From assembly GCA_900320045.1 (NCBI GenBank), contig ONQT01000012.1, positions 1 to 64,000 on the forward strand: DNA of 64,000 nucleotides. Reading direction: 5' to 3'. A program made the position numbers and the translations under genes. Position 1 is the first letter of the stretch. Each line of letters begins with the position of its first letter. The stretch comes from an uncultured Prevotellaceae bacterium (GTDB taxonomy: Bacteria; Bacteroidota; Bacteroidia; Bacteroidales; Bacteroidaceae). Below, one piece after another: positions 8,243 through 16,727 of the stretch. A model generated the notes under the pieces. It saw only the letters and a program-made list of their open reading frames with translations. It was not told the DNA's origin and ran no database searches.

Positions 8243-9202
8243 TCAATATGCCTCGCGATATTTGTTCTCGTCCTTGTCTTCCAGCATAGAGAGATAGGAC
8301 TGGTAGCGGCTCTGGGCGATGTAGTGGTCTTCGACCGCTTTCAGTACCGCACAGCCCGGTTCGTGGGTGTGGGTGCAGTCGCTGAAGCGGCACTGCTTGG
8401 AGAATTCGAAGATTTCCTTGAAGTAGCTGGTCAGCTCCTCGCGTTCTATGTCGAACGTGCCAAAGCCTTTGATGCCTGGCGTGTCGATGAGCCACCCACT
8501 ATTAGAGGTTAGAGGTGAGAGGTTAGAGGTGAGAGGAATCATCTCCGAGAAGGTGGTAGTGTGCATACCGGTCTGGTGTGCATCGCTGATGTCTGCCACA
8601 CGCTGGTTGGCATGTGGCACCAGCTGATTGATAAGTGTCGATTTACCCACGCCGCTGTTGCCGCTGAGCAGTGTAATCTTTCCCTCCAGCAAGGGCCGCA
8701 GCTCCTCTACACCCTGACCTGTCGTGGCGGAGATGGCCCTGCACTCGTAGCCGATGGTCTCGTAGAGGTCAATCATCATCTGCTGGTAGTGCCGCTCGTC
8801 GTCAGAGAGCAGGTCGCTCTTGTTAAAGATAAGAATCACGGGTACGCGGTAGGCTTCGGCAGATGCCAGGAAACGGTCGATAAACGTCGTTGAGGTTTCC
8901 GGCTTGCTGATGGTGACCACGAGCAGCGCCTGGTCGACGTTGGCTGCCAGGATGTGACTCTGTTTGGAGAGGTTGATGCTTTTGCGGATGATGTAGTTAC
9001 GGCGGTCTTCAATCTCCGTGATAAAGCCGTCCTTGATTTCCACGCGGTCGCCTACAGCCACGGGGTTGGTGCTCCGAATGCCGCGCAGTCGGAAGTTGCC
9101 CTTGATTTTATAATCGGCAGTCAGTCCATCGTCTGTCAGGACGGTGTACCAATTGCCGGTATTCTTGATGACGAGTCCTTTCAATGAATTGTCAATTCTC
9201 AA
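8243..9202 (-). CDS. rsgA: ribosome small-subunit GTPase RsgA with in-frame repeat insert
   Basis: 319 residues. A circularly permuted GTPase that matures the 30S subunit. An OB fold (~1-70) comes first, then G4 NKSD (127-130), G1 GNSGVGKS (181-188), G3 DTPG (240-243), and a C-terminal zinc finger with [14 protein letters not shown]. Between the switch region (HTTTFSEM, 214-221) and G3 lies an extra [12 protein letters not shown] segment (223-234) coded by a tandem 14-bp repeat. The usual family sequence here is a few residues, so this is an insertion. The start is unsure: the ATG at 9202 lies in an intergenic repeat, and the family consensus begins near [10 protein letters not shown], where a TTG at 9184 could serve. 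It sits 26 nt after frr and 1 nt before mnmA. Confidence 0.93.
   Translation of the reverse strand: MRIDNSLKGLVIKNTGNWYTVLTDDGLTADYKIKGNFRLRGIRSTNPVAVGDRVEIKDGFITEIEDRRNYIIRKSINLSKQSHILAANVDQALLVVTISKPETSTTFIDRFLASAEAYRVPVILIFNKSDLLSDDERHYQQMMIDLYETIGYECRAISATTGQGVEELRPLLEGKITLLSGNSGVGKSTLINQLVPHANQRVADISDAHQTGMHTTTFSEMIPLTSNLSPLTSNSGWLIDTPGIKGFGTFDIEREELTSYFKEIFEFSKQCRFSDCTHTHEPGCAVLKAVEDHYIAQSRYQSYLSMLEDKDENKYREAY
8509..8536. repeat. tandem 14-bp repeat inside rsgA
   Basis: TTAGAGGTGAGAGG occurs twice back to back (8509-8522, 8523-8536), with a partial third copy just before (8502-8508). On the coding strand it reads CCTCTCACCTCTAA and is translated in frame as [12 protein letters not shown]. 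Confidence 0.9.
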
Positions 9203-9227
9203 TTCTCAATTTTCAATTCTCAATCGG
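9184..9227. repeat. AATTCTC-type intergenic repeat between frr and rsgA
   Basis: Four to five copies of a 7-9 bp unit (CAATTCTCAATTCTCAATTTTCAATTCTCAAT). It supplies the ATG currently assignable to rsgA and fills the frr-rsgA gap. Confidence 0.7.
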
Positions 9228-9228
9228 A

Positions 9229-9789
9229 CTACACCGTCATAATCTCCTTGTTCTTGGCCTCCATCAGTTCATCAAGCTTCTTGATGTACTTGTCGTGCAA
9301 CTTCTGGAGTTCGTCCTCGGCATCCTTCTCGTTGTCCTCGCTGAGTCCGTCCTTGATGGCCTTCTTCAGCTTGTCCTTGATGTCGGCGCGAACGTTTCGA
9401 ACCTCCACTTTGGCCTTCTCCGCAATCTTGTTGCACTGCTTCACCAGCTCGCGGCGACGCTCCTCGGTGGGCTGGGGGATACCCAAACGGATAATCTCGC
9501 CGTTGTTCTCGGGGGTGATACCCACATCCGAGTCCATGATGGCTTTCTCAATGTCGCGAATCTGCTTCTTGTCCCAAGGCTTGATAGCGATGGTACGGGC
9601 ATCTGGCGTTGAGATATTGGCAACTTGGTTCAGCGGAACACGCGAACCGTATGATTCCACACGTACACCATCCAGAATGGCTACGTTAGCACGGCCGGCG
9701 CGGACGCGGCTCAGTTCCTCTTCCAGGAACATTGTTGCCATCTGCATGCGCTCTTCAGCCGCTGATAAAGTCTGTTTGACGTCAATCAT
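9229..9789 (-). CDS. frr: ribosome recycling factor
   Basis: 186 residues, the normal length. It splits the post-termination ribosome together with EF-G. The long three-helix bundle is evident, with the RVRAGRAN segment (~29-36), YGSRVPLNQVANIS near 47-60 and the C-terminal helix DELQKLHDKYIKKLDELMEAKNKEI. It heads the operon frr-rsgA-mnmA, all of which concern ribosome or tRNA function. A good promoter lies at 9818-9848 on this strand, giving a short leader. Confidence 0.97.
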   Translation of the reverse strand: MIDVKQTLSAAEERMQMATMFLEEELSRVRAGRANVAILDGVRVESYGSRVPLNQVANISTPDARTIAIKPWDKKQIRDIEKAIMDSDVGITPENNGEIIRLGIPQPTEERRRELVKQCNKIAEKAKVEVRNVRADIKDKLKKAIKDGLSEDNEKDAEDELQKLHDKYIKKLDELMEAKNKEIMTV

Positions 9790-9817
9790 ATTGTACTTGG
9801 TTTAAAATTTCTACCGA

Positions 9818-9848
9818 CAAAATTACGAATAAAGGAGGAAAACACAAA
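9818..9848 (-). promoter_or_regulatory. promoter of frr-rsgA-mnmA
   Basis: On the minus strand TTTG (complement of 9845-9848), 19 bases, TAATTTTG (complement of 9818-9825). Both elements match the Bacteroidetes consensus. It is divergent from the promoter at 9864-9895. Confidence 0.7.
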
Positions 9849-9863
9849 ATAAATTAGCAAAAA

Positions 9864-9895
9864 TTTGGATGATTGGAGGAAAATAGCTACCTTTG
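9864..9895 (+). promoter_or_regulatory. promoter of the sensor-kinase cluster
   Basis: TTTG at 9864-9867, 20 bases, TACCTTTG at 9888-9895. It gives a leader of about 35 nt before the ATG at 9936. I see no second clear promoter before the later kinases, so the four genes may form one transcript. Confidence 0.75.
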
Positions 9896-9935
9896 CTAAC
9901 AGAATAGACCTAAAACCTATATCGTAAGACACAAA

Positions 9936-11876
9936 ATGAGTATTGCCGAAGAAAGCACCATGCAGCGTAACCGACTGGCCTTGATTCTGAAGACAGGTCG
10001 GCTTCGGTTGTGGTTTTTCCATCCTGCCACTCGCCAATATTTCTATCTGTCCGAGGACGGAACAGAGGAAAAGAAGTACACCCCTGCTGAGTTCGGACAG
10101 CTTTTTGAGCGCGACGACCTTGATGTGATGCGACAATATCTCTTCGATATCTGTGACGGCAAGTTGGAGACAGCAGAGGTGATGATGCGCAGCAATGCGG
10201 CGGCCGGTGAACAGCAGTCTCATTATCAAGTTTCTATTTCTGTTGCCCAGCGCGACGAGGAAGGGCGCCCCTCCACTCTGATGGGCATTCAGCACGATGT
10301 GACCGACGTGTGGAAGCGCGAGCAGAAAGCCAGCGAGATGCTGCTGCGTTACCAGACCATCTTCAATACCTCCCAGATGGATATGCTGTTCTACGACAAG
10401 GACGGTGTGCTGACCGACATCAACGAACGTGCCTGCTCTGCCTTCAATGTGAAGAGCCGCAAGCAGGTGCTCCGCGACAAATTCCTGTTGGAGAACAATC
10501 CCATGTACAACCAGCTGCCTCTGGATAAGATAGAGAATACACTAACCAGTTCCATTATTGACTTCAAGGACTTTCAGGATGCGAAGTACAAGACGGACGA
10601 GTTCCAGTTGAAGGGTAAGATGTATTACGAATCCGCCATCAATCCCATCCGCAACGAGCAGGGAGAGTTGGAAGGTATCTATATGGCTGGTCGTAACATT
10701 TCGGAAATGGTAGAGTCGTTCCACCATCAGCAGGAAGGCTCGCACCGACTGTTGAAGGCCAACCAGGCCATCGAGGAATATGTGTCGAACATCAACTATG
10801 CGCTGCGCGTCAGCGGTGTGATGCTGGTCAACTACTACCCCAAAGCCTATACCTTCGAAATATCGAATAATGCCACCCATTCGCAGTTGCACCTCTCGCA
10901 GTTGCGCTGCATCCGTCTGGCCACACCGCCTTACCGTCGCACCGTCAATTGTCTGCTGAACCGTATGGATCACCTGACGCGACGTCCTGTCGTGCAGGCT
11001 ATCGAGACGGAGTTCCGTGATAAGCAAGGGCGGCAGATGTGGTTCCTCTTCAATATGGTGCCGATGCTTGATGCCGACGACAATGTGGTGCGCTACTTCG
11101 GTATGTGCCGTAATGTTACCGGCATGGTGGAGACCGAGCAGCGGTTGGCCGTCGAGAGCCAGAAAGCCCAGGAGACCGAGTTGCTGAAGCAGGCCTTCCT
11201 GACCAATATGAGCTATGAGATTCGTACGCCGCTGAACTCCGTAGTAGGTTTTGCGGAACTGTTTAATTCAGAGCATGATGAGGCTGACGAGCCTCTCTTC
11301 GTTGAGGAAATCAAACGCAGCACGAACACCCTGCTGTTACTGGTCAACGATGTGCTGTTCCTGTCGCGCTTGGATGCACGTATGGAGGAATACAAAAAAG
11401 AGGAGACCGACTTTGCGCTGGCCTTCGAGAGTATGTGCCAGGTCGGTATGACCACCGCCAAACCCGGGGTGAAGACCGTTGTCGCTCATCCCTACAACAG
11501 TTTGGTGGTCGATATTGATGTGGAGCACGTGGGAAAGATTATCCAACGCCTCTGCGCCTTGTCCTGTTCACAGACCGAACAGGGCACTATCACCGCCAGC
11601 TATGGATATCGGCGCGGCGAGCTCACCATCAGTATTGAGGATACCGGCGGAGGCATTGACAGCGAACTGCTTCCCCATGCCTTCGAGCGTTTCTCTCGCG
11701 ACCGTCAGGGCAATATGTGCGGAACGGGTCTTGACCTGCCTATCGTCCGGCTGATGGCACAGCAGATGGGTGGCAACGTAGATATCCAGTCCGATCTGGG
11801 CAAGGGTACTACCATCTGGGTGTCTATCCCCTGTTCATGTACCGTTATGGAGAAGCAGAGGGAGACCGTATCATAA
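9936..11876 (+). CDS. soluble PAS sensor pseudokinase (Tyr in the H-box, N-box lost)
   Basis: 646 residues, no signal peptide or membrane helix. Three PAS-like domains (~10-125, 135-265, 285-400) precede a HisKA dimerisation region and an HATPase_c domain (~520-640). The phospho-acceptor position is Tyr427 (TAT at 11214-11216, NMSYEIRTPLNS), not His. The N-box Asn is also gone: CALSCSQT here aligns with VANAAEHT in the paralogue at 13875, placing Leu542 at the Asn position. G2 reads GTGLDL rather than GTGLGL, while DTGGGI (G1) remains. Autophosphorylation on His is impossible and ATP hydrolysis doubtful, so it is best seen as a regulatory partner. The next gene, 15 nt on, is a His-containing kinase of similar layout. 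No receiver domain or response regulator is nearby. Confidence 0.88.
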   Translation: MSIAEESTMQRNRLALILKTGRLRLWFFHPATRQYFYLSEDGTEEKKYTPAEFGQLFERDDLDVMRQYLFDICDGKLETAEVMMRSNAAAGEQQSHYQVSISVAQRDEEGRPSTLMGIQHDVTDVWKREQKASEMLLRYQTIFNTSQMDMLFYDKDGVLTDINERACSAFNVKSRKQVLRDKFLLENNPMYNQLPLDKIENTLTSSIIDFKDFQDAKYKTDEFQLKGKMYYESAINPIRNEQGELEGIYMAGRNISEMVESFHHQQEGSHRLLKANQAIEEYVSNINYALRVSGVMLVNYYPKAYTFEISNNATHSQLHLSQLRCIRLATPPYRRTVNCLLNRMDHLTRRPVVQAIETEFRDKQGRQMWFLFNMVPMLDADDNVVRYFGMCRNVTGMVETEQRLAVESQKAQETELLKQAFLTNMSYEIRTPLNSVVGFAELFNSEHDEADEPLFVEEIKRSTNTLLLLVNDVLFLSRLDARMEEYKKEETDFALAFESMCQVGMTTAKPGVKTVVAHPYNSLVVDIDVEHVGKIIQRLCALSCSQTEQGTITASYGYRRGELTISIEDTGGGIDSELLPHAFERFSRDRQGNMCGTGLDLPIVRLMAQQMGGNVDIQSDLGKGTTIWVSIPCSCTVMEKQRETVS

Positions 11877-11891
11877 AACAGACAAAGAAAG

Positions 11892-13805
11892 ATGAGCATG
11901 TTCAGTGATATAGTTGACGAAAAACGAGCTATGCAGATGGCGCTCGACATCAGTGGCAACCACGTGATGTGTTTTGACTTGAAGAAGGATCGTGTGTACG
12001 ACCTTCACGGCAAGGCGATGTTCGGCAACAATGTGGGTATTGATGTAGTGCTTACCTATATTCATCCCGAGGACCGCCAGGCCTTTCAGACGTTTATTGA
12101 CCGACTGAAGACTGGCGTCGATAAAGAGTCGGACTGCTGTTGGAGATGGAATTACAACTATACGGGTAAAGGTGCTCCTGACTGGCATTACTTGCACGGC
12201 TATGCTATTGGTGAATACGTCGGCGGCGAGATTGTGAGCATCATCGCTACCATCAAGGACGAGACGGAGGACCTGCTCAAAGAAAAGGAAGTGGAAAAAC
12301 TCTCCGAACGCTATCGTCTTATATTCGAGAACTCCATCATCGGTCTGTCGTTTTATACGGCCGATGGCTGGTTGCTGAATTCTAACCGCATCATGCGTGA
12401 AATCTGTAACTTCGACAGCGAGGATGGCGATGCCTACTTCTCGAACGCCAATCTCTTTGACGTCTTTCCGTTCAATGAGGTGTTGGACCGCCATCATCTG
12501 AATGACTATTGGGGGTGTTCGCTCAGCGTTATTCCCGAGCGAAATATGCGCGTTTATCTGGAAATCGGCGTGCACCCTATCCTTGACCAGAATGGCAAAC
12601 CCGTCTATCTCGCCATTTCGGCCACCGATGTGACCCAGGAACGAGAACTGTACCTTCAGGCAAAGAAGGACGAACAGGAACTGAAAAAGGTCAATGAGTC
12701 CATCCAACTCTATGAGTCGGAGTTGCGCTACATGATGAAAGCATCCAGGATGCAAGCCTGGCGCATCAGTCTGAAGCGCGATTGTCTGGAGTTCTATCAG
12801 GGGTTGAGCACCATCATCTACTCCCTCCCGTTGAATCAGATACAGTCGCTGTTTGTCAATCAGGACGACGATTTCGTACGGTCGTTGTCCAATCCCGCCG
12901 AAGCCCTTTCGCAGCCGCTGACGTATATCGGTATGATGCATCCTTTGGCAGGACAGGGAATGACGGAGGACCAGTGGATACAAATCAACTGTATTCCAGA
13001 ATACGATGACCAGGGTCAGTTGCTGGGCAGCTTCGGTGTCTTGCGCAACGTGACAGATATGCTGCAGAAACAGGACGAGCTGAAGCGCGAAACGGAGCGT
13101 GCCAATGAGTCGGGCCAGAACAAGAGTGTCTTCCTGGCCAATATGACGCACGAAATCCGCACACCGCTTAATGCTATCGTGGGCTTCTCGGACGTGTTGC
13201 CGTTATTGTCGACCACCGAGGAGAAACAGGAAATGGTGCGCGTCATCATGAACAACTGTGATATGCTTTTGCGACTCATCAACGACATCCTGGTGGTTTC
13301 GACGCTGGACACGGGCGGCGTACAGATTGAACCTGCAAAAGTCGACTTCGCCCAGTCCTTCGACAGTCTGTGCGAGCAGCTGAAGATGAGGGTGCAGGAG
13401 CCGGGTATAAAGTTCCTCAAGGACAATCCCTGCGAGCACTACCTAACGGTGGTCGACGACGGTCGCATCCAACAGGTCATCACCAACTTCCTGACCAATG
13501 CCGTCAAATATACCCACGAGGGACACATCCTGTTAGGGTGGAGGCCCGAAATGCGCAATGGCATTCGCGGCCTCTATATCTATTGTGAAGATACTGGCGA
13601 CGGTATTTCGAAGGAGATGCAGCACAAGATATTCGAACGTTTCTTCAAGGTGAACGACTTCATACAAGGCACCGGTCTGGGTCTCTCCATTTGTAAGGCT
13701 ATCGTGGAGGCCTGTCACGGAACGATTGGTGTACAGTCGGAAGGTATTGGTCATGGGACTACCTTCTGGGTGTGGATTCCAGAAGAGATGAAGGATGAAA
13801 AATGA
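11892..13805 (+). CDS. soluble PAS histidine kinase (canonical H-box)
   Basis: 637 residues, cytoplasmic. Three PAS-like domains (~15-130, 140-265, 285-395), a HisKA domain with His420 (CAC at 13149-13151 in NMTHEIRTPLNAIVGF), and an intact HATPase_c: N-box ITNFLTNAVKYT, G1 DTGDGI, G2 GTGLGLSIC. It should autophosphorylate. It lacks a receiver or HPt domain, so its phosphate must go to a regulator encoded elsewhere. It follows the Tyr-type gene by 15 nt, and its core is closest to the kinase at 16724 (both have TNAVKYTHEGHI and FIQGTGLGLSICKAI-type segments). This supports duplication of the pair. PAS ligands cannot be inferred. Confidence 0.92.
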   Translation: MSMFSDIVDEKRAMQMALDISGNHVMCFDLKKDRVYDLHGKAMFGNNVGIDVVLTYIHPEDRQAFQTFIDRLKTGVDKESDCCWRWNYNYTGKGAPDWHYLHGYAIGEYVGGEIVSIIATIKDETEDLLKEKEVEKLSERYRLIFENSIIGLSFYTADGWLLNSNRIMREICNFDSEDGDAYFSNANLFDVFPFNEVLDRHHLNDYWGCSLSVIPERNMRVYLEIGVHPILDQNGKPVYLAISATDVTQERELYLQAKKDEQELKKVNESIQLYESELRYMMKASRMQAWRISLKRDCLEFYQGLSTIIYSLPLNQIQSLFVNQDDDFVRSLSNPAEALSQPLTYIGMMHPLAGQGMTEDQWIQINCIPEYDDQGQLLGSFGVLRNVTDMLQKQDELKRETERANESGQNKSVFLANMTHEIRTPLNAIVGFSDVLPLLSTTEEKQEMVRVIMNNCDMLLRLINDILVVSTLDTGGVQIEPAKVDFAQSFDSLCEQLKMRVQEPGIKFLKDNPCEHYLTVVDDGRIQQVITNFLTNAVKYTHEGHILLGWRPEMRNGIRGLYIYCEDTGDGISKEMQHKIFERFFKVNDFIQGTGLGLSICKAIVEACHGTIGVQSEGIGHGTTFWVWIPEEMKDEK

Positions 13806-13874
13806 AAAATTAAGATTTCTGGATTATAGGATCTAAAGAATGGAAGAATAAAGATGAAAGATGAAGGAGTCGAG

Positions 13875-16727
13875 ATGAAAACATCTTTTATATATATAAA
13901 TAAGGTACGCGAGGTAAGGAGATTATGGTTGACAACAATGCTGGCGGGGCTTGTGACCTTCCAACTGATACCATGTATGGCCAGCGCACAGACAAAGGAT
14001 AGCATTCGGACTTACACGGAGGAGCACCCGCTGGTGTATGAAGATGCGTGGGATTTGTGGCCCTATGTGTTTTTGAACGAAGAGGGCGAGCCGGCGGGTT
14101 ATAACGTTGACCTGCTGAAGATGATGCTCCACGAGTTGAAAATACCCTATGTCATCAAGCTCAAGCCCACCCACGTGGCTCTCAACGACCTGAAGGCAGG
14201 CCATGCAGATCTGATGTGTGGTATGGATGCTCATTTCCATAACGATTATGGCAAGTACGGCAAGACTGTTATCCAGATTTTTACCCATAGTGTTGTTCAT
14301 CAGAAGGATGTTCCGGCGAAGATTAAGACTGTCAACGATCTGGCTCACCACCGGGTGATGGTTCATACCGGTAGTTTCAGTCATCACCTGATGATACAGA
14401 ACGGCTGGGAACACAATGCCATTCCCTACGAGGATATGAAGGATGCCGTTCAGCGTGCCCATCTCGATCCGGAGAGTCAGATTGTGTGGAACACGATATC
14501 GCTGAAGTGGCTGGTGCAGACGTTGCAGCTGAACAATCTGGAACTGTCACCTGTCCAGATGCCTCACGGCGAGTATAAGTTTATGTCCAACGACCCGCAG
14601 CTGCTGCATCGTCTGGACAGCGTCTATGCTATACTGAACTCTGCGAGACGGTTACAGGCCATTCAGAACAAATGGTTCTACCCTGAGTATAAGGAGAGTG
14701 GCATCCCCTCGTGGATTTGGCAGCTGATGATAGGTATGCTGGTGCTCTTCCTGTTGGCACTGGTATTCTTCGAGGTCTATCGCCGTCAAGAGAAGAAGAT
14801 GACGCGCGAAATTCGTCGCAGCAACAACCGCTTGGCGCTCATCCTCAAAACCAGTGGTGTGCGACCCTGGGTGTTGCACGTAGACTCCAAGATAGTGACC
14901 GAATACACCGGTAGTGACACCGAGCATACTGAAGTCGTGGGATTGCGTGAGTTCCTGTCTAATCTGCGTGAAGAAGACATCAATCACGTCGTCACTGCAC
15001 TGAACAAGATTGCTACACGGCAGGCTGAGCGGTTGACGGTGGACGTCCAGACGGTGGATGAGAAAGGCAACTATCTGCACAACCTGACCATAGGTGTAGC
15101 AGTGCTGCGTGCCGATAAGGACGGTCGTCCGACGGATATTATCGGTACTACAAGCGACGTTACAGACGAATACCTGCGCCAGTTGCACGTGAAAGACGCC
15201 ATGCTTCGCTATCAGTCCATCTTCAACTCGGCCATGATAGATACAGTAACTTATGATGATGAGGGTTACTTGGTTGATATGAACGAGAAGGCTAGTCGGG
15301 CTTTGCCTGGTGGCAAGCAGCAGGCACTGGAGACGCATATCAATCTGCTCGACGTGCTGGGTAGCGAGCTGACGTCGTTGGACGAGATGCAGCCGATGCA
15401 CATGACACGTGTCTATACGGCTGATGCCGACCAACGCGTGTTCAATCCTGAGTTGCACAAAGACCGCATGTACTACGAGTTGCAGCTGGTTCCTGTGCGT
15501 AATGCCGACGGTAAGCTGATGACCGTGTTCGGTACGGGTCGCGACGTAACGGAGTTAGTACACTCCTACCAACAGTTGCAGCGCAATGCCCGCCAGTTGG
15601 AGCAGATGAATATCGAGACGAGTAACTATATCCGCAATATCGACTATGTGCTTCAGAACGGCGGCGTACGTATGGTCAGTTACTCACCGGTCAATCATAC
15701 GCTTACCATCTTTACTAGCAGTGGCCAACAGAAGCGCATCGTGCTGACGCAGACCCGTGCACTGGGACTGACGGAAGCCAACAGTGACTCGAGACGGGTG
15801 GCCCGCAAGTTGTTCAATAGTATGGACAACCAGCACCAGACAGCGTTGACGGGCAGTGTCGAGACCCTGTTGCGTATTCATGGCCGGAAACTGGCCCTAT
15901 ACTTCTCTTTCGTTCCCACCATCGATGCTGATGGCAACGTGATAGAGTATTTCGGTATGTGCCGTGATATTAGTGAAATCAAGGCTGCCGAGCAGCTGCT
16001 GGCCGAGGAGACTGCCAAAGCTCAGGAGGTGGAGACGGTAAAGAGTGCCTTCCTGCGCAATATGAGCTACGAGATCCGTACCCCGCTGAACTCTGTGGTG
16101 GGTTTCGCTGAACTGTTTGCCATGGAGCATGCCGAGGAGGACGAATCCTTCTTCATCAAAGAGATTAAGGAGAATGCCGCCCACCTGCTGAAACTTATCA
16201 ATGACATCCTGTTCCTGTCGCGACTGGATGCCCACATGATAGAAATCAAGGCTCAGCCCATTGACTTCGCAGCCTTCATCGAACCTCGTTGTCAGGTAGC
16301 GTGGTACAACCATCGTCAGGAGGGCGTCGACTTCGTGGTCGATAATCCTTACCAACGACTGGTGATTGACCTGGACGAACAGAACCTGGGACTGGTGATT
16401 GACCAGATTGTGGCCAATGCCGCCGAGCATACAACCTCCGGTCAGGTGCGCATCTACTACGACTATACCGGCACTGAGCTGGCCCTTGCCTTTCAGGATA
16501 CCGGTAGCGGCATTCCGCCGGAGCGTATGAAGGACATCTTCCAGCGCTTTGGTTCCAGCAGCGGAAAGGGTACTGGCCTGGGACTGCCTATCTGTTATGA
16601 GTTGACAGCTCAGATGGGTGGTAAGATTCGTATCAAGTCCGAGGTGGGGCAGGGGACTATTGTCTGGGTAACCATTCCCTGTCACTGTAGTGAAATTGTT
16701 AGAAAACGAAAGGAGAGCAACGCATGA
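13875..16727 (+). CDS. periplasmic SBP-domain PAS sensor, Tyr-type H-box
   Basis: 950 residues. Start chosen at 13875: AAGGAG lies 5 nt upstream, and the frame then opens with a signal-anchor-like stretch ending LIPCMASAQ; the ATG at 13854 is within a repeat. Residues ~35-265 form a periplasmic SBP_bac_3 domain (WDLWPYVFLNEEGEPAGYN, ADLMCGMDA). One membrane helix is at ~280-302, followed by three PAS-like regions, HisKA and HATPase_c. The H-box carries Tyr732 (TAC at 16068-16070, NMSYEIRTPLNS). Unlike the soluble paralogue, the ATP site looks intact: VANAAEHT, DTGSGI, GTGLGLPIC. It could therefore phosphorylate a partner in trans. Its stop overlaps the next gene's start (ATGA), implying coupled translation and probably a fixed partner ratio. 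Confidence 0.88.
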   Translation: MKTSFIYINKVREVRRLWLTTMLAGLVTFQLIPCMASAQTKDSIRTYTEEHPLVYEDAWDLWPYVFLNEEGEPAGYNVDLLKMMLHELKIPYVIKLKPTHVALNDLKAGHADLMCGMDAHFHNDYGKYGKTVIQIFTHSVVHQKDVPAKIKTVNDLAHHRVMVHTGSFSHHLMIQNGWEHNAIPYEDMKDAVQRAHLDPESQIVWNTISLKWLVQTLQLNNLELSPVQMPHGEYKFMSNDPQLLHRLDSVYAILNSARRLQAIQNKWFYPEYKESGIPSWIWQLMIGMLVLFLLALVFFEVYRRQEKKMTREIRRSNNRLALILKTSGVRPWVLHVDSKIVTEYTGSDTEHTEVVGLREFLSNLREEDINHVVTALNKIATRQAERLTVDVQTVDEKGNYLHNLTIGVAVLRADKDGRPTDIIGTTSDVTDEYLRQLHVKDAMLRYQSIFNSAMIDTVTYDDEGYLVDMNEKASRALPGGKQQALETHINLLDVLGSELTSLDEMQPMHMTRVYTADADQRVFNPELHKDRMYYELQLVPVRNADGKLMTVFGTGRDVTELVHSYQQLQRNARQLEQMNIETSNYIRNIDYVLQNGGVRMVSYSPVNHTLTIFTSSGQQKRIVLTQTRALGLTEANSDSRRVARKLFNSMDNQHQTALTGSVETLLRIHGRKLALYFSFVPTIDADGNVIEYFGMCRDISEIKAAEQLLAEETAKAQEVETVKSAFLRNMSYEIRTPLNSVVGFAELFAMEHAEEDESFFIKEIKENAAHLLKLINDILFLSRLDAHMIEIKAQPIDFAAFIEPRCQVAWYNHRQEGVDFVVDNPYQRLVIDLDEQNLGLVIDQIVANAAEHTTSGQVRIYYDYTGTELALAFQDTGSGIPPERMKDIFQRFGSSSGKGTGLGLPICYELTAQMGGKIRIKSEVGQGTIVWVTIPCHCSEIVRKRKESNA

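Noticed and set aside
11871-13151. 426-codon minus-strand frame over the second sensor kinase
   Set aside because: Antisense of a protein with clear PAS, HisKA and ATPase motifs.
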